From assembly GCA_015258715.1 (NCBI GenBank), contig JABZHR010000001.1, positions 124,001 to 188,000 of the forward strand: DNA of 64,000 bases. Direction: 5' to 3'. Position 1 is the first letter of the stretch, and each line of letters opens with the position of its first letter. The translations under genes and the position numbers were made by a program. Positions 1 through 8,746 of this stretch are shown here, one piece after another. Below the pieces are notes generated by a model. The model was given only the letters and a program-made list of their open reading frames with translations. It made no database searches and was not told the origin of the DNA. Origin of the DNA: Atopobium sp. (GTDB lineage: Bacteria > Actinomycetota > Coriobacteriia > Coriobacteriales > Atopobiaceae).

Positions 1-54
1 GCTCTGACGGATAACATCAAGGGTTGCATTCAAAAGGTCACGATTAATGGCCAT
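1..54 (-). CDS. 5' end of an unidentified protein (partial)
   Basis: Only the first 18 codons are inside the window; the gene runs off the left edge. Reading the minus strand from the ATG at 54 gives a polar start beginning MAINRDLLNATLD. A good Shine-Dalgarno site (AGGAG, complement of about 60-64) sits six bases before the ATG, so the start is convincing. The gene follows the U32 peptidase gene in the same direction after a gap of about 90 bp. Too little is present to name a family. Confidence 0.6.
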   Translation of the reverse strand, partial: MAINRDLLNATLDVIRQS

Positions 55-143
55 GTTTGCTCCTATTCAAACTCTTCAAGCGCGGATGCGCCCATAACTT
101 ACAACATGGGTATCCTACCCAAAATTCCAAACTTATTTCTGTA

Positions 144-2774
144 CTATCCAATTGGCGAGAAAAGATGTCCAACTGAAGCATCTTTCAAACGTGCAGGCAA
201 CGATGCACCCGACGCTGTTGCCGCAATCGCCGCAGCTACACGAGAGGTAGCCTCTCTTGTCTGCTCTGTACTTAGAAGCGTTGCGTCCACCATAAAACGC
301 TTCACACCAGCAGAAAGCATCTCAGCCATCTCTGGCACGCCGTCAAAGAGCTTGGGGCTCCAAATCTTGGAGCGACCATGTCTGTCAGTCCTTACGGGCA
401 TGTAATCGTTATCAATACCTCTAAGAGTATGCTCCTCAAGGCGCAGCTTACAGGCATCGCAATCGTGGATACACTTGCCCGTAGACATCAAAATGCAGTG
501 CTCAGTGGTCATGGTACGAATACGGCCGCTGACCATATAACCCACAGGAATCGAGGCGTTTCTCGCCATATGACAGATCTCTTGGAGGGTAAGCTCGGAG
601 TTGAGCCAGACGCCTTCTGCGCCCATGTCAGCAAGTGCCTGTAAGGCGTAATCGTTGTGGACTGGAATGCACTCGCGCACCTCAGGGATGGCTCCGCGCT
701 CAACGGCCAGCGCCAGCTCGGAGATGTTTCCCACGGCAATCGGCTTACCTGCAGCAACGTAGGGATCCAAGCGCTTATGGTCAATCTCGCGACATACCTC
801 ATCAAGCCATGGGGTCACCTTAGCGAGAAGATCCTCTGGCCATGAAGTCTCTGAGAGCGCATCGGTGGTTGCATACAGATGATTTGCTCCCGCCTTGAGC
901 GCAACACGTGCCTGCTCTGGAGTCTCAACTAGAACACAGACCTCTGCCTGCGATGCATTTGTTTTTGCAGCCGCCTCATCAAAGGCAAAAAGCTTCTCTT
1001 TGTCCTGGGCTTCTCGCTCCTTTTGATAGGCAAGACGGGAAAGCGGAGCAATCTTCTGCTCGCGGTTCTGGTACTCCTCAAGAAGTGCGGCCTCAAGCTG
1101 CTCACATGCCGCAGCGCGGACCTTGTGGACAGCACTAAAGCTCATGCCGCACATATCGTCCATCTGGACATCAAAGCTTACGGCCTCAAACGGCGAGGTT
1201 CCCATGCGGCCAACGTGCTCAATAAGCTCGTCAGAGGTTACCGCCTTGGTGCGTGCCTCCTCCACCACAAAGCCCTCGGCAGACGCGCTTGCCACACCGT
1301 CTGCGGTAGTAAGGGCCACAGTAAAGGGCTGGCCAATGCGGGCAATAATAGCCACGTCAACAGCTCGTTTACGAGGATATTCCAGTGAAGAGATCTGCTC
1401 AGCAGCTACGCGCGCCGCTTCAGAGCGAATAATGCGTACCGTAGATCCGGTCTGCATAACGCGAGAAGTGCGAACGGTAACTGTCTGACCAGGCTCAACG
1501 TCTACAGGACAAAGAGCGGTCAAGAACTTGTCAGGCTCATCGAGCGGTCTAATCTCAAGCAAGTCGTTCTTGCCAATAGGTGCGTGTGCAATAAGATCAA
1601 CATCCGCCTGCTTGTAGCGGCGCAGCTTAACACGGCCACCATTCAGACCACTTTTACGCTCAAGAGCGTCCTCAAGCGGACGTCCGCCGGTGACCTCACC
1701 AACAATCTCACCGCGGTTATTGGAGCGCTCGTAGCTCATCATCTCGTTGCCAGCAGTACCATGCAGGTAGGCGTTGGTCAGGCCACGGTTAAACGAGCGT
1801 TTAAGCAAGCGGTGGCGGCGTGCCACATCAGCCTGGTTATCCACGCCCTTCTCGGCAGCATCAATTGCCTGACGATACGAAGACACCACCGAGTACACGT
1901 ACTCAGGTGCCTTCATACGGCCTTCAATCTTAAGCGAGCCCACGCCCGCCTCAATCATGTCAGGCACGTCATCAATAGTGCAGTAATCCTTGGGACAAAG
2001 CAGCCTATCAATGCCGCCCATCGAAACAACTTCGTGCTTAGAATTGAGCAGCTCATACGGCAGGCGACACGGCTGAGCACAGGCTCCACGGTTAGCAGAG
2101 CGATCTCCTCGCATAGACGACATGTGACAGATGCCCGAATAGCAGAAACACAGGGCTCCGTGACCAAAACATTCCAGCTCAACGCCAAGCTTGGAAATAG
2201 TAGAAATTTCTTCTTTTGTAAGCTCTCTGGACAGCGTAACACGGCCCACGCCAAGCCTTTTACAAGCAGCAACACCGCGCGTATCGTGGATGTTTGCCTG
2301 CGTTGATACGTGGCATTCAATCTCTGGCCAGGTCTTTCTCACCTGAGCCATAAGACCCCAGTCCTGAATGATAAAAGCATCAGCACCAAGAACCCACGCG
2401 CGGCGAATCAAGCGCAAAACGCGCTGCATCTCATCCCATTTAACAACAACGTTCACGGTGACGTACACGCGAGCGCCAGCTAGATGAGCCTGCCTGCACG
2501 CACACGCAAACGACTCGTCGTCAAAGTTGTCCGCACCGCGGCGGGCATTGAAGTTGTTGCCCAAGCCGCAGTAAATAGCGTCAGCACCACCAGCAAGAGC
2601 TGCGGTAAATGGTGCTGGACCTCCCGCTGGGGCGAGAAGTTCCATCTGTGTTGCACGAGGGAGCGGCTGAGTTGAGAGCTCCTTGTCAGAAGCTTCCTCT
2701 GTCCACTCCGCCTCGTTCATGCGATTTAGCTCGTGAGCTGTGGATTCTCGCTCACGACGATTACGTTCGTTCAT
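144..2774 (-). CDS. Peptidase U32 family protein (RlhA/YegQ-like)
   Basis: An 876-aa protein of the U32 family. Known members include collagenase-like proteases and enzymes of tRNA/rRNA hydroxylation (TrhP, RlhA); which role applies cannot be read from sequence. The N-terminal TIM-barrel-like part starts near residue 45 (MELLAPAGG, then ADAIYCGL). The family signature ECFGHGALCFCYSGIC followed by CAQPC lies near residues 208-240. A second cysteine group (CIHDCDAC) lies near residue 795, compatible with the Fe-S cysteines of RlhA-type proteins. It is longer than short U32 members and matches the long DUF3656-containing form. The first 40 residues are polar and poorly conserved, so M19 could be the true start; no strong ribosome site is visible before 2774. 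It lies 26 bp after rfbC, probably in one transcript. Confidence 0.88.
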   Translation of the reverse strand: MNERNRRERESTAHELNRMNEAEWTEEASDKELSTQPLPRATQMELLAPAGGPAPFTAALAGGADAIYCGLGNNFNARRGADNFDDESFACACRQAHLAGARVYVTVNVVVKWDEMQRVLRLIRRAWVLGADAFIIQDWGLMAQVRKTWPEIECHVSTQANIHDTRGVAACKRLGVGRVTLSRELTKEEISTISKLGVELECFGHGALCFCYSGICHMSSMRGDRSANRGACAQPCRLPYELLNSKHEVVSMGGIDRLLCPKDYCTIDDVPDMIEAGVGSLKIEGRMKAPEYVYSVVSSYRQAIDAAEKGVDNQADVARRHRLLKRSFNRGLTNAYLHGTAGNEMMSYERSNNRGEIVGEVTGGRPLEDALERKSGLNGGRVKLRRYKQADVDLIAHAPIGKNDLLEIRPLDEPDKFLTALCPVDVEPGQTVTVRTSRVMQTGSTVRIIRSEAARVAAEQISSLEYPRKRAVDVAIIARIGQPFTVALTTADGVASASAEGFVVEEARTKAVTSDELIEHVGRMGTSPFEAVSFDVQMDDMCGMSFSAVHKVRAAACEQLEAALLEEYQNREQKIAPLSRLAYQKEREAQDKEKLFAFDEAAAKTNASQAEVCVLVETPEQARVALKAGANHLYATTDALSETSWPEDLLAKVTPWLDEVCREIDHKRLDPYVAAGKPIAVGNISELALAVERGAIPEVRECIPVHNDYALQALADMGAEGVWLNSELTLQEICHMARNASIPVGYMVSGRIRTMTTEHCILMSTGKCIHDCDACKLRLEEHTLRGIDNDYMPVRTDRHGRSKIWSPKLFDGVPEMAEMLSAGVKRFMVDATLLSTEQTREATSRVAAAIAATASGASLPARLKDASVGHLFSPIG

Positions 2775-2800
2775 AGTACCTAACTTGCCTTCAGCGCTTG

Positions 2801-3406
2801 TTACTTCTTAAGTGAAGAAAGTGCTGGATGAATCTTATCTTTGTCGGAAAGAATAACCCTTGCTGGATCTAAGGTCTTCTCGCCAAGAAATGCTGGCCAC
2901 TCAACGCCAAGCTCTGGATCGTTCCACATGATGCCACCCTCATCACCTGGATGATAGATGTCATCACACTTGTAGCAAAACTCAGCTGTATCGGAGAGCA
3001 CCAAGAAACCATGAGCAAAACCGCGTGGAACAAAGAACTGCCTGCGGTTCTCAGCGGACAGGACAACGCCCTCCCACTGGCCCCAGGTTGGACTTCCCTC
3101 TCGCAGGTCAACGGCAACGTCAAAGACAGTGCCAGAGATTACGCGCACAAGCTTTGCCTGTGGATGCTCAATCTGGAAGTGAAGGCCGCGGAGTACACCC
3201 TGAACGGATGAGGACTGATTATCCTGTACAAAAGAAGCATCAATGCCGCCAGCAACAAAGTTTTCTTCACGATAAGTCTCCATAAAGCCACCACGAGCAT
3301 CACCGTAAAGCTTTACGTCCACAACCTTTACACCTTCAATCGAGGTGTCATAAAACGTAAAATTGCCCGATTGAATAGGGTTTTTAAGCTCTTTTGGAAA
3401 CTCCAT
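2801..3406 (-). CDS. rfbC: dTDP-4-dehydrorhamnose 3,5-epimerase
   Basis: RmlC/RfbC converts dTDP-4-keto-6-deoxyglucose to dTDP-4-keto-rhamnose, the third step of dTDP-L-rhamnose synthesis in the cytosol. The protein is about 201 aa, the usual length. It shows the cupin motifs of the family: DARGGFMETYRE, VQDNQSSS, GVLRGLHFQ (catalytic His) and FFVPRGFAHGF. The reading frame is open three codons further to a GTG at 3415, but that GTG overlaps the Shine-Dalgarno GAAAGG; the ATG at 3406 has ideal spacing and is preferred. The gene is separated by about 8 kb from rfbA, rfbB and rfbD, which lie in another operon in the same orientation. Confidence 0.95.
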   Translation of the reverse strand: MEFPKELKNPIQSGNFTFYDTSIEGVKVVDVKLYGDARGGFMETYREENFVAGGIDASFVQDNQSSSVQGVLRGLHFQIEHPQAKLVRVISGTVFDVAVDLREGSPTWGQWEGVVLSAENRRQFFVPRGFAHGFLVLSDTAEFCYKCDDIYHPGDEGGIMWNDPELGVEWPAFLGEKTLDPARVILSDKDKIHPALSSLKK

Positions 3407-3522
3407 AGCGTTCACCTTTCGATTTCTTTAGGTAATCTACTATATACGAGTCAAGATTAATTCAGCTTTTGAGCTATGATATTCATGCAGTTAACGTGTA
3501 ATTTGCAATTCAAAGGATGCTC

Positions 3523-4203
3523 GTGAGAATTCTTGCAGTCGTTCCCGCTTACAACGAAGAAGCCTGCATTGCTTCAACTATTACAGAGTTGTGCCAGGTA
3601 GCTCCTCAAGTTGATTACATCATAATCAACGACGGCTCCGCTGACCGCACGCTGGATATCTGTAAAGAGCGTGGATTTAACTACCTCAATTTGCCTGTTA
3701 ACGGAGGTCTTTCTGCAGGCTTTAGGGCTGGTATGCGCTACGCCAAAGAACATGGTTATGACGCTGTGGTGCAGTTTGACTCCGATGGCCAGCACAGGCC
3801 TGAATACATTGCTCCTATGGCCCAGGCAATGATAAACGAGGGAGCAAACATTGTTATTGCTTCCCGTTTTGTCACCAAGCCGCGCGGAAATTCTCCCCGA
3901 GAGATTGGCTCCAAGCTTATTTCTTGGCTTATCAAAACAAGCACTGGTCAGACCATCACTGACCCTACGTCAGGCATGCGCATGTACGACCGGGGCCTTA
4001 TTGAGACGTATGCGCGCTCCTTTGACTTCTCCCCCGAGCCAGACACTATCTCGTTGCTGATGCGTCGAGGAGCTAAGGTTGTCGAGATTGAAACTGAAAT
4101 GCGCGAGCGTCAAGGTGGCGAGTCCTACTTGAGCTTCTATAACTCAATTATGTACATGGCTCGCACGTGTCTCTCGCTTTTGCTCTTCCAGTGGTTTAGA
4201 TAA
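3523..4203 (+). CDS. Glycosyltransferase family 2, dolichyl-phosphate-mannose synthase type
   Basis: A GT-A fold inverting glycosyltransferase of about 226 aa that probably loads a sugar onto a polyprenyl phosphate at the inner face of the membrane. The N-terminus VVPAYNEEACI and the nucleotide/metal motif FDSDGQH are typical of the DPM1/GtrB group, as is DPTSGMRMYDR later on. No long membrane anchor follows; the last 20 residues are hydrophobic. AAAGGA ends at an in-frame ATG (3517), too close to serve it, while the GTG at 3523 has normal spacing, so GTG is preferred. It is followed after 9 bp by the DUF2304 membrane protein, a frequent partner in polysaccharide loci. Confidence 0.88.
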   Translation: MRILAVVPAYNEEACIASTITELCQVAPQVDYIIINDGSADRTLDICKERGFNYLNLPVNGGLSAGFRAGMRYAKEHGYDAVVQFDSDGQHRPEYIAPMAQAMINEGANIVIASRFVTKPRGNSPREIGSKLISWLIKTSTGQTITDPTSGMRMYDRGLIETYARSFDFSPEPDTISLLMRRGAKVVEIETEMRERQGGESYLSFYNSIMYMARTCLSLLLFQWFR

Positions 4204-4212
4204 GGTGACACC

Positions 4213-4599
4213 ATGACTTTAGTTCTGAGAATTCTGCTGCTTATTGGCGCCCTATTTGCCATGGGCATTGTCATCAATAGCGTCCGCAAATCAAAGATTC
4301 GCATCTCCGACTCTGTCTATTGGGTTGTTTCTGCAGGAATCCTTGTTTTGTTTGCGCTTATTCCTCAGCTTGCCTATTTCTTCTCGGGCCTGTTTGGTTT
4401 TATGAGTCCCGCAAACTTTGTCCTGCTGCTGGTTATTGTGCTGATGCTTATTAGGATTTTCCATCAGTCCTGTGCAATTTCTAAGCTTACTTTTAAGGTT
4501 GAGCAACTTTCAGCTGAGCTTGCTCTGCGTGACAAAGACTCACGTGACGAGAAAAACCTTGATTTTGTAACTGATCTTAACCAGCGTACGCGCGTGTAA
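4213..4599 (+). CDS. DUF2304 membrane protein
   Basis: A 128-aa protein with three predicted membrane helices (about residues 3-20, 35-57 and 65-85) and then a cytoplasmic coiled-coil-like segment (KVEQLSAELALRDKD). This layout is that of DUF2304 proteins, which regularly sit beside DPM1-type glycosyltransferases and may serve as their membrane partner. Shine-Dalgarno AAGG lies 7 bp before the ATG. It forms a two-gene unit with the preceding glycosyltransferase and ends before a strong terminator. Function is inferred from neighbourhood only. Confidence 0.82.
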   Translation: MTLVLRILLLIGALFAMGIVINSVRKSKIRISDSVYWVVSAGILVLFALIPQLAYFFSGLFGFMSPANFVLLLVIVLMLIRIFHQSCAISKLTFKVEQLSAELALRDKDSRDEKNLDFVTDLNQRTRV

Positions 4600-4647
4600 A
4601 CGACGTGTCGGTCTCTGACAGCATGCTCATCTACCTGTGCTTTATTT

Positions 4648-4676
4648 AAAAAGTCCGCTTACGCAGCGGACTTTTT
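4648..4676. terminator. Bidirectional terminator between DUF2304 gene and flippase gene
   Basis: The stem AAAAAGTCCGC (4648-4658) pairs with GCGGACTTTTT (4666-4676) around a 7-base loop, with T-runs for both directions. The loop contains the stop codon of the minus-strand flippase gene, and the right arm encodes its last codons. Confidence 0.9.
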
Positions 4677-5909
4677 CTTTTGGTCTTTAAATCCCAAGAA
4701 GCAGAAGATTCCAAATACCAGAGCAAGAATTGCAAGCGAGATATCATAGAGCACACATGCTCCCATAATGCCAAAGCTGCCTACAAACCATCCTCCTGTA
4801 AGCGCAGCAAAACCTGCACCTGCAGCATAGCTCACAAACACCGCAACCTGCTTACGCATGGTTACTACCGCGTAGTACAAGATAACCGTTAAAGCATTAA
4901 GCAAGCCACCAAAAAGCAGCATCAAAAGCTCCAGCTTATACGGTTCAAAATCAAGACCATAGAGAAGTCCAAGAACTGGAGCGCCTAGCGGCCAAGCCAG
5001 CGCCATAGAAACAACAGTAGCTAAAGCAACTACGGCAAAACCCTTAAGAATCAGGCCCACAAACTGCTTGTCTTGCTGATTATTCCAATATTCAGCCATC
5101 TGGGTAAGTAGTGGCTTAAAGACAAAGTTACTTAAAAGATTGATAACCATAGCAGGCATGGCTAATGCCGTAAAGAACGTAAGAAGCGCCTGATCGCTCA
5201 AAGCGCCCAGTGCATAGCGAGGAGCGCCAACAACATACGTCAGCAAGAATGAGCCAGCAAATAATGGAGCGGTGGTAACCAACAGCTTTGTAATTTGCTT
5301 AACGTTAAAGGTAGGCTTAAGCGTTGCCATCTGCTTAGTAGGAGGAATAACAAGCGCAATCATAACTACCAGCGATGCAATAAAAGAAAGAGCCGCACCA
5401 ACAAGCAAGTTCTTTGTAAGAAGCACGCCTACTGCAAAGCCAACAACGGTTGCAAGCACGCGATAAAAGAACGCTCTGCCGGCAATATCTAAACGACCAT
5501 GTTGTTGGAACATGCCGTGGAAAACGTCTTCTACAACGTCAAATAAACGAAGCGAAGCGATGAGGGCATATAACACTCCCTCGTAGCTCAATCCCTGGGA
5601 CTGCAGGGTAAAAATAATAATTCCCGCAATCATCAAACCAGTTGTGATGATTCGTGCCGCAAGATACACACCAAACGAAAACACTTCTTCTGTGTCGGTG
5701 ACCTGGTACGTCCTAATTTCAAAGTGACCAATGACCATAAGCTGCTGAGCCACAGCATAGGCAAGCGAGAAAACACCGCCAGCGGCAGCTCCCATGGTAC
5801 GCGTGACTACCATCAACATAAGTACCGTTGAAGCCGCGTTCATCAAGGAACCAAGCGTATTCCAGAAGTAGTTTTTTCTAAGCTGCTCTGCAGAAGTATC
5901 AATAGTCAT
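4659..5909 (-). CDS. Wzx-like polysaccharide flippase (MATE/MVF superfamily)
   Basis: A 416-aa integral membrane protein with about twelve hydrophobic segments, of the lipopolysaccharide/teichoic-acid flippase type. Such proteins turn undecaprenyl-linked repeat units across the membrane. The N-terminal KNYFWNTLGSLMNAASTVL followed by TRTMGAAAGGVFSLAYA is typical for the family. The C-terminus is a short lysine-rich tail. The upstream LicD gene ends 2 bp before its start region, so the two are co-transcribed. Placement in this locus suggests it exports the glycan made by the neighbouring glycosyltransferases and rhamnose genes; substrate is not readable from sequence. Confidence 0.85.
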   Translation of the reverse strand: MTIDTSAEQLRKNYFWNTLGSLMNAASTVLMLMVVTRTMGAAAGGVFSLAYAVAQQLMVIGHFEIRTYQVTDTEEVFSFGVYLAARIITTGLMIAGIIIFTLQSQGLSYEGVLYALIASLRLFDVVEDVFHGMFQQHGRLDIAGRAFFYRVLATVVGFAVGVLLTKNLLVGAALSFIASLVVMIALVIPPTKQMATLKPTFNVKQITKLLVTTAPLFAGSFLLTYVVGAPRYALGALSDQALLTFFTALAMPAMVINLLSNFVFKPLLTQMAEYWNNQQDKQFVGLILKGFAVVALATVVSMALAWPLGAPVLGLLYGLDFEPYKLELLMLLFGGLLNALTVILYYAVVTMRKQVAVFVSYAAGAGFAALTGGWFVGSFGIMGACVLYDISLAILALVFGIFCFLGFKDQKKKSAA

Positions 5910-5911
5910 AG

Positions 5912-6847
5912 TTAGCTTTTCTGGCCAAAGTCTTCAAATGCCTGGCGGCTTCCCTTGGTAACATCCACATCTTTCCACTTGCCAAAATCAAGTGCACCAG
6001 GATGATGGTTCTTTCTATCCTTCTCTGGAGGAAGCTGCATGTAATCACCATATCCCCTGGTTAAAAGCTTGTCATATTCCTTTGGAAGCGTAGTGGTAAT
6101 GTCCTCAAAAGGAACACGAACCATAGGAAAAACGTCTTCTTTATCCATTGACCAGTTCTCTGGATCAGGTTCGACAAAACTTGCGTAATGATTGGTATTC
6201 TCGTCCTCTGCAGTACGAGCTGCCTCATCCCACTTACGCTGAATCAGCGCAGATGAAACCCTAAAGAGCTTCAAGGTATGGTGAATGACAAAGCATCCCG
6301 CAAGAGCAACTTTTTTCTTCCAGCCAGTCAGCGGCACGCGTGGAGTTGGAGTAACCAGAAGGAAGTTCAGACGACCCCAGAACCATGTCTGACGCTTAAT
6401 CTTGGCAAGCTTTTTAGGATCTGCAGGAATCTTATCAAAGGGAAAAATGCCAATAGAAATAGCGTACGTAAAGGGGCAGGTCATAAACTCATCAGGAACA
6501 CACACTGTTCCTTTTAAAGAAAGGTTTGTATTTACTGCAGGAAAGTAATTGTCCATCCTGCCGTTTTGAATGCAAAAATCTGGTCGAAGAAGCGCAGGTG
6601 CTTTCTCCAAAAAAATCTCATAATCCTCGCGGAACATCGAGATATCTACGTCATCATCCCAAGGAATAAAGCCTTTGTGCCTCACAGCGCCAATAGCTGT
6701 TCCACCGTACGCCTGATACGAAATACCAAGCTCCGTACAGACGCGGTCAAGCTCATCCATCAAAAGCGTAGAAAGAATCTGAATCTTTCTTAGCTCATTG
6801 GGGTTCTCGTATGTCTTATATCCGTCAGACTCCACAAAGGCTCCCAT
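5912..6847 (-). CDS. LicD family phosphotransferase (first copy)
   Basis: A 311-aa LicD-family protein. Known LicD proteins transfer phosphocholine from CDP-choline to sugars of surface glycans; relatives transfer other phospho-groups. The hallmark YGGTAIGAVRHKGFIPWDDD lies at about residues 47-66, where the DDD carboxylates form the nucleotidyltransferase-like active site. A second conserved stretch near the end (GDYMQLPPEKDRKNHHP) matches the family. It heads a two-gene unit with the flippase and is divergent from the GT2 gene at 6911. A second, diverged LicD is encoded at 10750-11595, so the two probably act on different positions or sugars. Confidence 0.9.
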   Translation of the reverse strand: MGAFVESDGYKTYENPNELRKIQILSTLLMDELDRVCTELGISYQAYGGTAIGAVRHKGFIPWDDDVDISMFREDYEIFLEKAPALLRPDFCIQNGRMDNYFPAVNTNLSLKGTVCVPDEFMTCPFTYAISIGIFPFDKIPADPKKLAKIKRQTWFWGRLNFLLVTPTPRVPLTGWKKKVALAGCFVIHHTLKLFRVSSALIQRKWDEAARTAEDENTNHYASFVEPDPENWSMDKEDVFPMVRVPFEDITTTLPKEYDKLLTRGYGDYMQLPPEKDRKNHHPGALDFGKWKDVDVTKGSRQAFEDFGQKS

Positions 6848-6870
6848 TCGCCATCGTCCGATAACATTCT

Positions 6871-6876
6871 TATAAT
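6871..6876 (+). promoter_or_regulatory. Candidate -10 box for the GT2 gene at 6911
   Basis: A perfect TATAAT lies 34 bp before the ATG at 6911. No good -35 hexamer is seen at 17 bp upstream, so the element is a candidate only. The region is shared with the start of the divergent licD gene. Confidence 0.4.
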
Positions 6877-6910
6877 ACTAAACATCGGAGCTAATCGATT
6901 GGATGTAGCA

Positions 6911-7702
6911 ATGTATACACCTCAGGATCACACGTTTGCTGTCTGCGCTTATGGCGAGAGCCCCTATCTAGAAGAGTGCATTCTCTCGCTCAAAGAGCAG
7001 ACACTGTCTACGAATATTCTTTTGGCTACTTCAACACCAAATGAACTGATTCAGTCTCTTTGCGAGAAGTACAACATTCCCATGCATGTTAATCCCGGTC
7101 CGGGAGGCATTGCTGGCGACTGGAACTTTGCCGTGAGCGTTTGTACAACTCCGTTAGTAACCATCGCTCACCAAGATGATATCTACAAACCAAACTATGC
7201 AGAGTACATGCTTGAACGCGTGAACAGCTCTTCTCGCCCACTAATTTACTTCACCAATTACGGAGAGCTGCGCGACGGTGAAGAAGTTCTTGAAAATCGC
7301 TTGCTTAAGGTAAAGCGTCGTCTTTTGTACTCGCTCTCCAAGCCAGAAAATGCAGGTAAAGCATGGGCTAAACGTCGTGCGCTTGAGCTGGGCTGTGCTA
7401 TTTGCTGTCCAAGCACCACGCTGGTTCTCCCCAACCTTGAAGTGCCTGTTTTCGAGGCTGGATTTGGCTCCAATTTAGACTGGGAAGCATGGGAAACAAT
7501 TAGTAAGCGTGAGGGTGATTTCTTGTACGACACCCGTGTACTGATGCTTCACCGCATCCACGAAGACTCTGAGACCAGCCATCTTATTCACGATAACCGT
7601 CGTGAACAAGAAGATCTGGAGATGCTCAAGAAGTTTTGGCCAGCTCCTGTGGCCAAGCTTATCAACCTGGCTTATAAGAGTGGCCAGAAGAGTAACGGCT
7701 AA
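6911..7702 (+). CDS. Glycosyltransferase family 2
   Basis: A GT2 family enzyme of about 263 aa. The N-terminal segment FAVCAYGESPYLEECILSLK and the donor-binding motif IAHQDD (DxD variant at about residue 95) support a GT-A fold. A later acidic stretch, NLDWEAWETISKREGDF, resembles the acceptor-binding region of GT2 enzymes. The frame is open to a TTG at 6899, preceded by CGGAG, so either TTG 6899 or ATG 6911 may be used. It stands alone between a divergent licD and a bidirectional terminator. It likely adds one sugar of the phosphocholine-bearing glycan; donor and acceptor are unknown. Confidence 0.85.
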   Translation: MYTPQDHTFAVCAYGESPYLEECILSLKEQTLSTNILLATSTPNELIQSLCEKYNIPMHVNPGPGGIAGDWNFAVSVCTTPLVTIAHQDDIYKPNYAEYMLERVNSSSRPLIYFTNYGELRDGEEVLENRLLKVKRRLLYSLSKPENAGKAWAKRRALELGCAICCPSTTLVLPNLEVPVFEAGFGSNLDWEAWETISKREGDFLYDTRVLMLHRIHEDSETSHLIHDNRREQEDLEMLKKFWPAPVAKLINLAYKSGQKSNG

Positions 7703-7721
7703 CTCTATCTGTTCTCTACAT

Positions 7722-7758
7722 AAAAAGACCCGCAGCTCAAACGGCTACGGGTCTTTTT
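7722..7758. terminator. Bidirectional terminator between GT2 and licB
   Basis: AAAAAGACCCG (7722-7732) pairs with CGGGTCTTTTT (7748-7758). Inner AGC/GCT bases extend the stem. It serves the GT2 gene on the plus strand and licB on the minus strand. Confidence 0.92.
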
Positions 7759-7780
7759 AGTTTGTTTGGATAAAGCTAAC

Positions 7781-8728
7781 CTACTCTTTTCTAAAGAGCT
7801 CACTCCAGTCTGGAGTAGCCGAAAGAACCGTTCCCACAATAATGACAATACAGCAAATTACAACCAGTGGAGATGGAATTGCTTCAGGCATAATTGTTGG
7901 CAGGATAATACCTGCAAGAGCTGCAAAAATGACCGACCACGCAGAGTAAGAAATGTTCAGTGCCATACCGCGAGAAGCACCGATGGCGTCAATTGCCTTG
8001 TAGTAGAAGAGATATGAAGCGGTACCTGCAAGAGCAGCAATAAAGACAACGCCATTTGCAGGAGTTAGTGCAACCTGTGCAGCAAAATCAACGGAGCCAG
8101 CCAATGGCAAGATGAGAAGACCGTATGCAAATGCAGAGGTAGTTTCCCTAATCTGAAGAGCAGTCTCATTATCAACAGCATCGTCTTGCATACCCCAAGC
8201 CAAAATAACCGCCTCAGAGCCCCAGCCAAAGACACAAGCAGCAACGCCCAAGATACCCACAAGAACGTTTCCGTTACCCTCGCCTGCTGCTGTTGAGAGA
8301 CCAATGACCATGACGCCAACAAGAGCCACGATAAGAGCAATGACCTGCTTTAAGTTCATCTTTTCTTTGAGCAAAAGCCATGCTAAAACCGAACCAACTG
8401 CAGGATAAAAAGCTGAAATAGCAGCGGTGTAACCAGGTCCAATGGTATTAATAGCAGCTAAGTAACCACTCATACCAATTGGTCCACCCAGGAGTGCGCC
8501 AAGCATGACTACACGACCACTCTTTGTTTTTGCTGCCTCAAGGGTGTCTTTAAGTCTGCCTTTCTGAGCCATCATGACTAAAAGAACTGCAGCGGCAAAG
8601 AAATCGTGCATGAATGCGCTGGCAAATGAGGCCTGAGCTGAATCAACATAAGGACTCATACCAAGAGCAACACCAAGAATAACGGTATCAACCGCCCAAA
8701 GAATACCGCTTAAAAGACCATAATACAT
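7781..8728 (-). CDS. licB: LicB-type choline transporter (DMT/EamA family)
   Basis: A 315-aa DMT-superfamily permease with about ten membrane helices arranged as two EamA-like halves (for example GGPIGMSGYLAAINTIGPGY and GTASYLFYYKAIDAIGASRG). LicB proteins import choline for phosphocholine synthesis. The choline assignment rests mainly on context: the gene follows the LicC-LicA fusion by 18 bp with a good Shine-Dalgarno (AAGGGGA). Conserved aromatic residues that could bind the trimethylammonium group cannot be assigned by eye. It ends at a bidirectional terminator, closing a licCA-licB operon. Confidence 0.87.
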   Translation of the reverse strand: MYYGLLSGILWAVDTVILGVALGMSPYVDSAQASFASAFMHDFFAAAVLLVMMAQKGRLKDTLEAAKTKSGRVVMLGALLGGPIGMSGYLAAINTIGPGYTAAISAFYPAVGSVLAWLLLKEKMNLKQVIALIVALVGVMVIGLSTAAGEGNGNVLVGILGVAACVFGWGSEAVILAWGMQDDAVDNETALQIRETTSAFAYGLLILPLAGSVDFAAQVALTPANGVVFIAALAGTASYLFYYKAIDAIGASRGMALNISYSAWSVIFAALAGIILPTIMPEAIPSPLVVICCIVIIVGTVLSATPDWSELFRKE

Positions 8729-8746
8729 AGTTTTCCCCTTTTGCCC

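Noticed and set aside
107..121. Hairpin TGGGTA/TACCCA as terminator of the U32 gene
   Set aside because: Only six base pairs with no T-run on the minus strand side; too weak to call.
1584..2306. Long antisense ORF (240 aa) inside the U32 gene
   Set aside because: It is a mirror of the U32 reading frame without domain features or ribosome site.
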